37,505 nucleotides of DNA. It comes from Bacteroidales bacterium. Its GTDB lineage: Bacteria; Bacteroidota; Bacteroidia; Bacteroidales; F082. The stretch's first letter is position 1, and every line of letters begins with the position of its first letter. The stretch spans positions 1 through 37,505 of the forward strand of contig JAEETH010000030.1 in assembly GCA_016290215.1 (NCBI GenBank), in the 5' to 3' direction. This document shows, piece after piece, positions 30,659 through 37,505 of the stretch. Below the pieces are notes generated by a model. That model was not told the origin of the DNA. It saw nothing but the letters and a program-made list of their open reading frames with translations, and did not search any database. The position numbers were made by a program, and so were the translations under genes.

Positions 30659-31114
30659 ATGGAATTGAAAATAAGTGTAATTGACAGTAGCATTTCTTGG
30701 GAGAAAAGCGTATCAAAAAGGCAAGCGATACAAGAAGTGTCGGAGGCGGCAAACAATTTGGTCGCATCAAATGATTATGGTGAATCTATTGAAAAGATGC
30801 TTGTTGGACTTATCGTTGTTGAACCTGTATATGATGATTTTTCTAAACCTCGTCGGCCTCGATATACGGAGCACAAGGAAACAATGGCTTTTGGGTCCAT
30901 TCCGATCGTCAGCCATAAGACATTGGAAATAGAAATCAAATTGAATTATGAGAAGGTGTTGGCGGCAAAAGACGAGGAATTAAAAAGAATAGTTGCTTCA
31001 GAGGTTCTCAATACCTTTCAGAATTTGAAAGTGCCAAAAAAAGTGACTGATTTTGACAAAGACCGTTTTATGGCTGATATAGACGGGTTATTTCGTCAGA
31101 TGTTTTTGAAATGA
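30659..31114 (+). CDS. Hypothetical cytosolic protein
   Basis: A 151-residue protein, or 164 if started at 30620, of unrecognised family. No signal peptide or membrane span. It appears as an alpha/beta protein with an N-terminal strand (MELKISVIDSSISW), a helix, a central strand-rich region (HKETMAFGSIPIV, TLEIEIKLNYEKVL) and a C-terminal helix ending LFRQMFLK. The layout recalls small immunity-type proteins, but that is only an impression. It is AT-rich and stands alone between a glycosyltransferase and a toxin-antitoxin pair, so it may be accessory DNA. Confidence 0.6.
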   Translation: MELKISVIDSSISWEKSVSKRQAIQEVSEAANNLVASNDYGESIEKMLVGLIVVEPVYDDFSKPRRPRYTEHKETMAFGSIPIVSHKTLEIEIKLNYEKVLAAKDEELKRIVASEVLNTFQNLKVPKKVTDFDKDRFMADIDGLFRQMFLK

Positions 31115-31171
31115 AAATGTATCTATAGATGAAGAAGTCGGAGAGGTAAGAAAGATTTGGAGATTTTTTCT

Positions 31172-31179
31172 TACTTTTG
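31172..31179 (+). promoter_or_regulatory. -7 box of the RelB/YafQ-type operon
   Basis: TACTTTTG, 25 nt before the antitoxin ATG at 31205. Confidence 0.6.
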
Positions 31180-31204
31180 CAGCATAAACACAAAAGTGAA
31201 CAAT

Positions 31205-31408
31205 ATGACAACAATAACGTTAAGCTATAATGAGCGCAACAAGACAGCACAGGCTGTCGTCAAGTTTATAGAGAGTCTTGGAATTTTCAAGATTCTGAAG
31301 GACGACGAGCCTAATGCAACAACAATAAAGGCTATTGAGGAGGTAAAGTCTGGGAAAACCTATAAGGCATCGAACTTGCAGGATATGTTGAACTATCTCA
31401 GAAACTGA
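31205..31408 (+). CDS. Putative antitoxin of a YafQ-type module
   Basis: A 67-residue protein. N-terminal MTTITLSYNERNKTAQAVVKFIESLG looks like a short strand and helix for dimerisation and DNA binding; the C-terminal part (NATTIKAIEEVKSGKTYKASNLQDMLNYL) resembles the toxin-wrapping tail of RelB/DinJ-like antitoxins. The start at 31205 follows the -7 box at the usual distance. It is 3 nt from the toxin gene, as expected for a coupled module with antitoxin first. Confidence 0.78.
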   Translation: MTTITLSYNERNKTAQAVVKFIESLGIFKILKDDEPNATTIKAIEEVKSGKTYKASNLQDMLNYLRN

Positions 31409-31411
31409 CCC

Positions 31412-31684
31412 ATGTACAACCTCGAATCGTCAACCCAATTCAAGAAGGACTACAAGGCACTCTCTGCTTCTGACACAAAACTTCTAGAGACAGCTTTAGG
31501 TATTCTTGCAACAACTGGCACATTGCCATACGATCCGTATCTGACACATCCGCTTAAAGGCAAGTACAAGGATAATTTGGAAGCCCATCTTCGCCCCGAT
31601 ATGCTTCTGATTTGGTTTGAAAAAAGCGGTGACACCATCAAACTTGTCCGTGTAGGGTCACATTCCAAGCTTTTCAAGAAGTGA
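31412..31684 (+). CDS. yafQ: YafQ-family mRNA interferase toxin
   Basis: A 90-residue RelE-superfamily toxin, YafQ branch. Seen: N-terminal STQFKKDYKAL, the substrate loop HPLKGKYKDNLEAHLRPDMLLIWF, and the C-terminal LVRVGSHSKLF. The last His/Phe pair (HSKLF) and the upstream His residues correspond to the catalytic set of YafQ. It would cut mRNA on translating ribosomes. This is a second toxin-antitoxin system in the window, unrelated in layout to higBA (antitoxin first here, toxin first there). Confidence 0.9.
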   Translation: MYNLESSTQFKKDYKALSASDTKLLETALGILATTGTLPYDPYLTHPLKGKYKDNLEAHLRPDMLLIWFEKSGDTIKLVRVGSHSKLFKK

Positions 31685-31715
31685 GGCTTTTTTGCAATAC
31701 ATATTTGAGCCCTAA

Positions 31716-33788
31716 ATGAATATCGGAATCCCAATATGGATGTTGGCTTTATCGCTGTTGGCTGGTCTGGCGGCGGCTACAGTGTTGTATTTCCGGAACA
31801 AGAAACAACACTATGGCAAAGCATTGAATGTCATTTTGTTTGCTCTACGAACACTGATAGTGGGCTTGGTGGTTTTGCTGCTCTTTAATCCGTTGATTAG
31901 ACAGAAATTCAGTTCGGTGGAGACACCTACAATCATCCTTGCCCATGACAATTCTTCGTCCGTCATCCTTTGCAAGGATTCGGCGTTTTACAAAAAGGAT
32001 TATCAGACCCAATTTGAGCAGTTTAGGAAAGACTTGAACGCTGATTTTCAAGTCGATGAATATCTTTTCGGTGAGGAAGTCCGTGATTTTGAGCAACTCG
32101 ATTTCTCCGACCAACTGACGGACTTGTCGTCTCTCATAAAGACCTTGGACAGAAGATATTACAAGCGTAATGTGGGTGCGGTGCTGCTCTTTTCCGATGG
32201 CATCTACAACCGCGGTTTCGAGCCGGAGTTGGTAGCGGAGAACTTCCCGTTCCCCATCCATACGGTCGTTTTGGGCGACTCGATTTCCTATCCCGACCTC
32301 GCCATCCGCAATGTGCATTATAATAAGGTGGTGTCGCTCGGCGCGACATTCCCCATTCGTGTGACCGTCGCCGCTCGCGACTTGGCCGGCCGCAAGGCCC
32401 AACTGACCCTCAAGGAAAGCGGTCGCCTTATCGAGAAGCGCGACATCGAGATTCCCTCCAATCGCTTCTCCAAGGAAATCGACTTCATGCTCGACGCCAC
32501 CAAGAAAGGCGTGATGGCCATCGACATCGAGGTGAGCGGCATCGACGAGGAGGAACAACTGCTGAATAATGTGCGGCATATCTATGTCGAAGTACTTGAC
32601 CAGAAATATAAGCTGCTTTGTGTGGCTGCCTCGCCGCATCCCGACTTGGGTGCCTTGCGCAGCGTGCTCAACGACAATTATGAGGTGGATTTCTGTTTCG
32701 GAAAGGAGACCTTGCCCGAGTTTAGCAACTATGACTTGGTCATCCTGCATCAGGTGCCCTCTGCACGTATGGATTTCAATGCTTTGAAGGTACAATTAGA
32801 CAAGAACGTGAAGTTGCCCGTCTTCTTCATCATCGGCAATGACACCGACCGCGATATGTTAAGCAAGTTGCAGAATGTCTTTGTCTTGCATTCTGGTGCA
32901 ACCAACACCCTGATGGATGTCAAGGCGCACCAAAACACGGCCTTCTCGACCTTCACCTTTGACTCGAAGTCGGAGCAACTCATCGCAAAATATCCACCTT
33001 TGGCCTTGCCACATCTGGAAATCAATACATTGAAATCGCACGACGACTTGCTTTTGCAGGAAGTGATGGGCATCAAGTCGGGGTTGCCACTGTTGAGCTT
33101 TGCCAGCGATGGGCGCAAGATGGCTTTCCTGTTTGGCACCAACATCTGGCGTTGGAGGCTGTATGAGTATTACCAGAACAAGAACCACGATGTGTTCGAC
33201 GAGATGTTCTCCAAGTCGCTGAAGTACCTGCTGTTGTCGGCCAACGACGGCTCGGCCATCTATGCCAAGGAGACCTACTACAGCAACGAGCCTGTCATCA
33301 TCACCGCCGAGTTGCGCAACCCGAACAACGAGTTGGTGACCGACCCCGACATGACCATTCAAATCGAGAATAAATTGACGGGCGAGACTTACGACTACAC
33401 CTTCTCGAAACGCGATCACGACTATGAGCTGAACGCTGGCCTTCTTCCCGAAGGCCTTTATACCTTTAAGGTGCAAGCGCAGATGGGCGAGCGCCTAATC
33501 AATGTGAACGGCACCTTTAGTGTAGTGGCCATCGGCATTGAGGCACAACAGCTTACCGCTGACATTGACCGTATGCGCACCATCGCTCGCCTGACCAACG
33601 GAAACTGCTATACCGCCCGCGAGTTGCAGCAACTTTTTGCCGACTTGCACAATGATTCGCGCATCACCTCCGTTGAACACCATGAGAGCCGTTTCGAAGA
33701 CTTGATTCACTCCAAGTGGATCTTCTTCGTCCTCATCGGCTTGGCCGCGATAGAGTGGTTCCTGCGGAAGATGTTTGGCAGTTATTAA
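31716..33788 (+). CDS. Membrane-anchored VWA-domain protein
   Basis: A 690-residue inner-membrane protein. Two N-terminal transmembrane helices (about 7-25 and 38-59) are followed by a von Willebrand A-like domain with a MIDAS-type DNSSS (78-82) and LLFSDGIYNRG (about 157-167). Ig-like regions follow, then a class I amidotransferase-like alpha/beta region (about 290-390), a further beta region, and a C-terminal transmembrane helix (about 668-684). Bacteroidota encode similar proteins of unknown function, often near MoxR/VWA genes; no such partner is visible here. It starts 31 nt after the YafQ stop but is probably separately expressed. Confidence 0.82.
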   Translation: MNIGIPIWMLALSLLAGLAAATVLYFRNKKQHYGKALNVILFALRTLIVGLVVLLLFNPLIRQKFSSVETPTIILAHDNSSSVILCKDSAFYKKDYQTQFEQFRKDLNADFQVDEYLFGEEVRDFEQLDFSDQLTDLSSLIKTLDRRYYKRNVGAVLLFSDGIYNRGFEPELVAENFPFPIHTVVLGDSISYPDLAIRNVHYNKVVSLGATFPIRVTVAARDLAGRKAQLTLKESGRLIEKRDIEIPSNRFSKEIDFMLDATKKGVMAIDIEVSGIDEEEQLLNNVRHIYVEVLDQKYKLLCVAASPHPDLGALRSVLNDNYEVDFCFGKETLPEFSNYDLVILHQVPSARMDFNALKVQLDKNVKLPVFFIIGNDTDRDMLSKLQNVFVLHSGATNTLMDVKAHQNTAFSTFTFDSKSEQLIAKYPPLALPHLEINTLKSHDDLLLQEVMGIKSGLPLLSFASDGRKMAFLFGTNIWRWRLYEYYQNKNHDVFDEMFSKSLKYLLLSANDGSAIYAKETYYSNEPVIITAELRNPNNELVTDPDMTIQIENKLTGETYDYTFSKRDHDYELNAGLLPEGLYTFKVQAQMGERLINVNGTFSVVAIGIEAQQLTADIDRMRTIARLTNGNCYTARELQQLFADLHNDSRITSVEHHESRFEDLIHSKWIFFVLIGLAAIEWFLRKMFGSY

Positions 33789-33888
33789 AATGCTGAATTA
33801 TGAATGCTGAATGCTGAATTAGGAATTTTGAAATTAGAAATCATGAAATCTTGAAATTTTAAATCTTTGAATCTTAAATCTTTAAATA
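33789..33888. repeat. Low-complexity direct repeats upstream of slyD
   Basis: About 100 nt built of two short motifs: GAATGCT/GCTGAATT repeated four times, then variants of GAAATCTTGAAAT and AAATCTTTGAATCTT. It lies just before the slyD start and contains no clean TAnnTTTG box. Such slipped-strand arrays vary rapidly between strains. Confidence 0.6.
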
Positions 33889-33898
33889 CAAATACACT

Positions 33899-34438
33899 AT
33901 GAAAATCCAAGATCAAGCTGTCGTCACAATGACCTACGTCCTGCGTGAGAACGACGAAAACGGTCCCATCCTTCAGGAGACCACGAAAGAGAACCCCTTT
34001 GTTGCCATCTTTGGCATGCATCAGTTATTGCCCAAGTTCGAGGAGAACCTCATGGGCAAGGAGCCTGGCGACCATTATGCCTTCCACCTGACCCCCGAAG
34101 AGGGTTACGGCGAGCGCGATGAGGCATACGTGATGGACCTCGATAAGAACATGTTCATGCAGAACAATGTGCTGATGGACATGGTGAAAGTCGGCGCTCA
34201 GCTGATGATGCAGACCTCAGACGGTCGCCCGATTGCCGGTATCGTCCGCGAGATTGGCGACAATCACGTGAAGATGGACTTCAACCACGACATGGCGGGC
34301 AAGCACCTCCATTTCTCTGGCGAGATCCTCGATGTGCGCGAGTCCACCGATGAAGACTTCGGCGCAGGCGGCTGTGCCGGTTGCGGCGGCGACTGCGGTG
34401 AAGGCGGTTGCGAGGGTTGTGGCGGCGGTTGCAACTGA
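33899..34438 (+). CDS. slyD: SlyD-type FKBP peptidyl-prolyl isomerase
   Basis: A 179-residue cytosolic prolyl isomerase and chaperone. The FKBP halves are visible (N-terminal VVTMTYVLREND; FGMHQLLPKFEENLMGKEPGD; LTPEEGYGERD), with the IF chaperone insert between (about 75-125), then NHDMAGKHLHFSGEILDVRE. The C-terminal tail (about 154-179) is Gly/Cys-rich with six Cys in GGC, AGC, GGDC, GGC, EGC and GGGC spacing; in SlyD such a tail binds Ni or other metals. A strong hairpin terminator follows. Confidence 0.93.
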   Translation: MKIQDQAVVTMTYVLRENDENGPILQETTKENPFVAIFGMHQLLPKFEENLMGKEPGDHYAFHLTPEEGYGERDEAYVMDLDKNMFMQNNVLMDMVKVGAQLMMQTSDGRPIAGIVREIGDNHVKMDFNHDMAGKHLHFSGEILDVRESTDEDFGAGGCAGCGGDCGEGGCEGCGGGCN

Positions 34439-34455
34439 TTTTAATATGCTGTTTG

Positions 34456-34485
34456 TAGAGACGTGCTATGGCGCGTCTCTACAAT
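34456..34485. terminator. slyD terminator made of a GTAGAGACG-type palindrome
   Basis: TGTAGAGACGTGC, loop TATG, GCGCGTCTCTACA: 13 pairs with one G-U, followed by ATGTTTTTG. The sequence belongs to a palindrome type (GTAGAGACG...CGTCTCTAC) that, from memory, recurs in Bacteroidota and cyanobacterial genomes, so it may be a mobile hairpin used as a terminator. Confidence 0.7.
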
Positions 34486-34494
34486 GTTTTTGAC

Positions 34495-34546
34495 AAAACT
34501 CTGGGGAAAATCATATTATCTGTGGTTTTTCCATAGAGTTTTGTTG
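34495..34546. repeat. Inverted repeat, hairpin 2 after slyD
   Basis: Perfect arms ACAAAACTCT (34495-34504) and AGAGTTTTGT (34537-34546), with an inner GGAAAA/TTTTCC pair. It begins 9 nt after the slyD terminator hairpin. Confidence 0.55.
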
Positions 34547-34606
34547 ATATCTTGTGTAATGGAGGGAATGTTTTCCTCAAAAATTGCGCAACTTATTGAA
34601 ATATTT

Positions 34607-34644
34607 TCTGCGCAAATGATGCTTTTTGATGCCATTTGCGCAGA
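34607..34644. repeat. Inverted repeat, hairpin 3 after slyD
   Basis: Perfect 12-nt arms TCTGCGCAAATG (34607-34618) and CATTTGCGCAGA (34633-34644) around a 14-nt loop. On the minus strand it lies 29 nt past the end of the ATPase remnant and may be its former terminator. Confidence 0.55.
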
Positions 34645-34673
34645 TTATCTTTTGATTTTCTGCGGAAAATTCA

Positions 34674-34892
34674 TCACTCAAATAGTTCATCCAAAACCAC
34701 CTCGCACTGAACACCTCCACTGTGTGCATTTTGCTTTACGCCTTCAGTAGTCACAAAGGTGAGTAAAAGCGTTTTTTTAGTGCCGGTTTCTTGAACGAAA
34801 GTCGTCAGTCTGTCGTTGAGTGTATCTTCATAGGCTTGGTCTATCTCGTATTTCCCTTTGGAATACTTCATTTCGCAGATGTTGATGGTGTT
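34674..34892 (-). pseudogene. C-terminal remnant of a Bacteroidales AAA ATPase
   Basis: Reading from 34892, NTINICEMKYSKGKYEID...ETGTKKTLLLTFVTTEG...VQCEVVLDELFE is the characteristic end of a large family of Bacteroidales ATP-binding proteins (AAA domain plus PD-(D/E)XK-like C-terminal nuclease fold; the CEMKYSKGKYEID and FVTTEG stretches are its last conserved blocks). A TAA at 34893-34895 stops the frame immediately upstream, and no ATPase domain remains. The gene has lost well over 80% of its length. An ATG at 34871 allows a 65-residue product, but function is unlikely. Confidence 0.7.
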
Positions 34893-34936
34893 TTAATTCT
34901 ATCCTTTGACAGCTTTCTACTTGATGTATAGGATTG

Positions 34937-35031
34937 AAAAAAACAAACGGGCTTCTCCGACAAAGGGTGAAGCCCGATTTGAAACCTTTTATAGTGCAAT
35001 GCATAGTGACAAAGACTATACCGGCACTTTG
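34937..35031 (-). ncRNA. Possible ~95-nt small RNA
   Basis: A minus-strand -7 box (TACTTTTG, 35038-35045) is followed after about 90 nt by a strong terminator hairpin (34948-34976) and a T-rich tail (TTTGTTTTTTT). No plausible protein lies between. Internal complementarity TATAGT...ACTATA adds a second stem. It would be divergent from the rod RNA transcribed to the right. No expression evidence is available, and a clear -33 element is lacking. Confidence 0.4.
34948..34976 (-). terminator. Terminator CGGGCTTC/GAAGCCCG (left copy)
   Basis: CGGGCTTC (34948-34955) pairs with GAAGCCCG (34969-34976). Only the minus strand has a following T-run, so it acts on leftward transcripts. Stem and most of the loop resemble the hairpin at 35942-35980. 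Confidence 0.7.
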
Positions 35032-35037
35032 GCAGTG

Positions 35038-35045
35038 CAAAAGTA
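35038..35045 (-). promoter_or_regulatory. -7 box of the possible small RNA
   Basis: TACTTTTG read on the minus strand. An adjacent small hairpin GCACT-ttggc-AGTGC (35024-35038) would be at the 5' end of the transcript. Confidence 0.45.
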
Positions 35046-35061
35046 CAAAGTTTTTCTTTTC

Positions 35062-35093
35062 TTGCAGATTTAAATTCCTTTTCTTTATATTTG
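35062..35093 (+). promoter_or_regulatory. Promoter of the rod RNA / small secreted protein region
   Basis: TTG at 35062-35064 and TATATTTG at 35086-35093 with a 21-nt spacer, one of the best promoter matches in the window. Transcription would start near 35100, about 135 nt before the rod structure and 430 nt before the next gene. Confidence 0.65.
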
Positions 35094-35234
35094 CACCGTC
35101 ATTCGATGAGTATAGGATGAAAAAACATTGAAGAGAATGTAATTTGAATACAAAAATTGACAATTAACTGATTATAAATCAAAACATTAGCCTATGAGAT
35201 AACGCTTTAAGCGATATGCACATCATAGAATAGG

Positions 35235-35414
35235 AAAAAGCGGAGTAGCTTAGCTGGTTGTTCTGAAACTTGGACACTTTCAAACAATTTCCCAGAGTAA
35301 AGCAACGATGCTCCCGCCAAGTGGCGTGGGCTTTGCTCGTTGTAATTGGGAGATTGTAGGTAGTCCAAGACCTCAGAACAACCAATGAAGGCGAAAAAGT
35401 GCCACGCTTTTTTT
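35235..35414 (+). ncRNA. Long rod-shaped structured RNA, 6S-like candidate
   Basis: Nested pairings form one long rod: AAAAAGCG (35235-35242) with CGCTTTTT (35405-35412); after a large open bubble, TGGTTGTTCTGA (35255-35266) with TCAGAACAACCA (35373-35384), 12 perfect pairs; TTGGAC (35270) with GTCCAA (35363); CAATTTCCCA (35285) with TGGGAGATTG (35347), one G-U; GCAACGA (35302) with TCGTTGT (35337); apical CGCC-AAGT-GGCG (35315-35326). A T7 run ends it at 35414. A closing stem, a central bubble, an apical rod and ~180 nt of length are the plan of 6S RNA, which binds RNA polymerase. The Bacteroidales-1 RNA class is a related idea. The nearest promoter is ~140 nt upstream, so it could instead be a structured 5' leader. 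Confidence 0.6.
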
Positions 35415-35530
35415 GTGTGCGTAAATTGGTTAAGGTACTGGCGGAGAATCCTGAAAAGCCATAATAGAGTAGGGAAAACAAAATCATCAACAAAACTGCG
35501 GGCGACAGGATAAAAACTGCCAAAATTGAA

Positions 35531-35935
35531 ATGAAAAAATTGTTTTTAATATTGGTTGCTGCGATTACAATCTTTTTGGGCTCATCGTTCAAACCCAATG
35601 CAATGTCTCAACAAACCCTGTCCAGTGCTACACCTCAGCAAGAACAATGTTATAGGGTGAAAGTGACGTATGATATAATTTATGAATTGAGGACTGAAAG
35701 ATGGGGCGGAAGTGTGATACAATCTAAAACTGTGAAATCTGGTGAAACTTATATAACACCACAATGCGCTGACAGCGAATCTGAAGCAAGGGATCAAGCG
35801 GTAAGTGAATGTTATAATGCTTGTAATAATGGAGAAGGCAAATATGTCAAAGAAGCAAGTAATGGTAATGGTTTCATATTCGAAGTAAGACGGGTAACAA
35901 GAACCGATATTATTGGAACTTGCGGAAATTGTTAA
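35531..35935 (+). CDS. Small secreted Cys-containing protein
   Basis: A 134-residue protein of unrecognised family. Signal peptide MKKLFLILVAAITIFLGSSFKPNA, then a mature part with six Cys (QCYRVKV, PQCADSES, SECYNACNN, GTCGNC), probably disulfide-linked in the periplasm or outside. The order CYRVKVTYDIIYELRTERWGG and FIFEVRRVTRTDIIG suggests a small beta-rich fold around a helix (ESEARDQAVSECYNAC). It is AT-rich. It lies 117 nt after the U-tract of the rod RNA and ends at a strong terminator, so it may be read from the same promoter by read-through. Confidence 0.7.
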   Translation: MKKLFLILVAAITIFLGSSFKPNAMSQQTLSSATPQQEQCYRVKVTYDIIYELRTERWGGSVIQSKTVKSGETYITPQCADSESEARDQAVSECYNACNNGEGKYVKEASNGNGFIFEVRRVTRTDIIGTCGNC

Positions 35936-35941
35936 TAATGT

Positions 35942-35980
35942 AGAAACGGGCTTCACCAACAAAAGATGAAGCCCGTTTCT
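35942..35980. terminator. Bidirectional terminator between the small secreted protein gene and valS
   Basis: AGAAACGGGCTTC (35942-35954) and GAAGCCCGTTTCT (35968-35980), a perfect 13-bp stem followed by GTTTTG. The loop (ACCAACAAAAGAT) is close to that of the hairpin at 34948-34976 (TCCGACAAAGGGT). Confidence 0.85.
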
Positions 35981-35991
35981 GTTTTGAAAAC

Positions 35992-37505
<1,514 letters not shown>

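Noticed and set aside
31845-32795. 316-codon minus-strand frame opposite the VWA gene
   Set aside because: Antisense shadow; composition follows codon positions of the VWA gene.
35240-35259. tRNA-like 5' sequence (GCGGAGTAGCTTAGCTGGTT)
   Set aside because: It resembles an acceptor and D-arm, but there is no D-stem closure, anticodon arm, T-arm or matching 3' acceptor. The bases fit the bubble and stem of the rod RNA instead.
35179-35598. 139-codon minus-strand open frame over the structured RNA
   Set aside because: It spans both arms of the rod hairpin and overlaps the start of the secreted protein gene. The sequence is explained by RNA pairing, and no start signal is evident. Similar annotated ORFs in other genomes would probably be shadows of the same RNA.

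Overview
This window is chromosomal DNA from a member of the Bacteroidota, most likely the order Bacteroidales. Evidence for this: at least a dozen genes or RNAs are preceded by the Bacteroidota -7 box TAnnTTTG; three secreted proteases carry type IX secretion (T9SS) C-terminal sorting domains; a TonB-dependent receptor is paired with DUF4249 lipoproteins; lipoproteins and start regions look typical of the phylum. No genus can be named from sequence alone.

Layout. (1) 1-5000: mutS2, a lipoprotein gene and an XRE-S24 (LexA/CI-like) repressor, all leftward. Four copies of a ~132-bp composite palindromic repeat lie between them. (2) 5000-10700: a rightward mutagenesis cassette, dinB (Pol IV) and a short error-prone-type dnaE. 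Both are preceded by the same ~42-bp operator (40 of 42 bases identical). The repressor keeps an Ala-Gly cleavage site and the Ser/Lys dyad, so the three genes look like an SOS-like regulon. A higBA toxin-antitoxin pair and the remains of a dead gene sit between dinB and dnaE. (3) 10770-14967: TonB-dependent receptor plus two tandem DUF4249 lipoproteins, one operon. (4) 15047-28365: a gingipain locus. One Arg-gingipain-like and two Lys-gingipain-like C25 proteases share one C-terminal architecture, with an S41 protease at the head of the operon and a TerB-DnaJ gene on the opposite strand. (5) 28400-34440: small orphan genes, tsaC, a glycosyltransferase, a RelB/YafQ-type toxin-antitoxin pair, a VWA membrane protein and a SlyD-type FKBP. 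(6) 34440-35990: a non-coding-rich stretch with three hairpins, an ATPase remnant, a possible ~95-nt small RNA, a long rod-shaped RNA resembling 6S RNA, and a small secreted Cys-containing protein. (7) 35992-end: 3' part of valS.

How the parts may work together (inference). The Arg- and Lys-specific proteases would be secreted by T9SS and anchored to the surface. Arg/Lys residues at their prosegment junctions suggest they activate each other. The neighbouring TonB receptor and lipoproteins could import digestion products, although nothing in the sequence proves the substrate. The repressor-dinB-dnaE set would provide damage-inducible translesion synthesis.

Most interesting: the gingipain trio with conserved catalytic and S1-specificity positions; the shared dinB/dnaE operator with a self-cleaving repressor; the clustered 132-bp element; and the rod RNA at 35235-35414.
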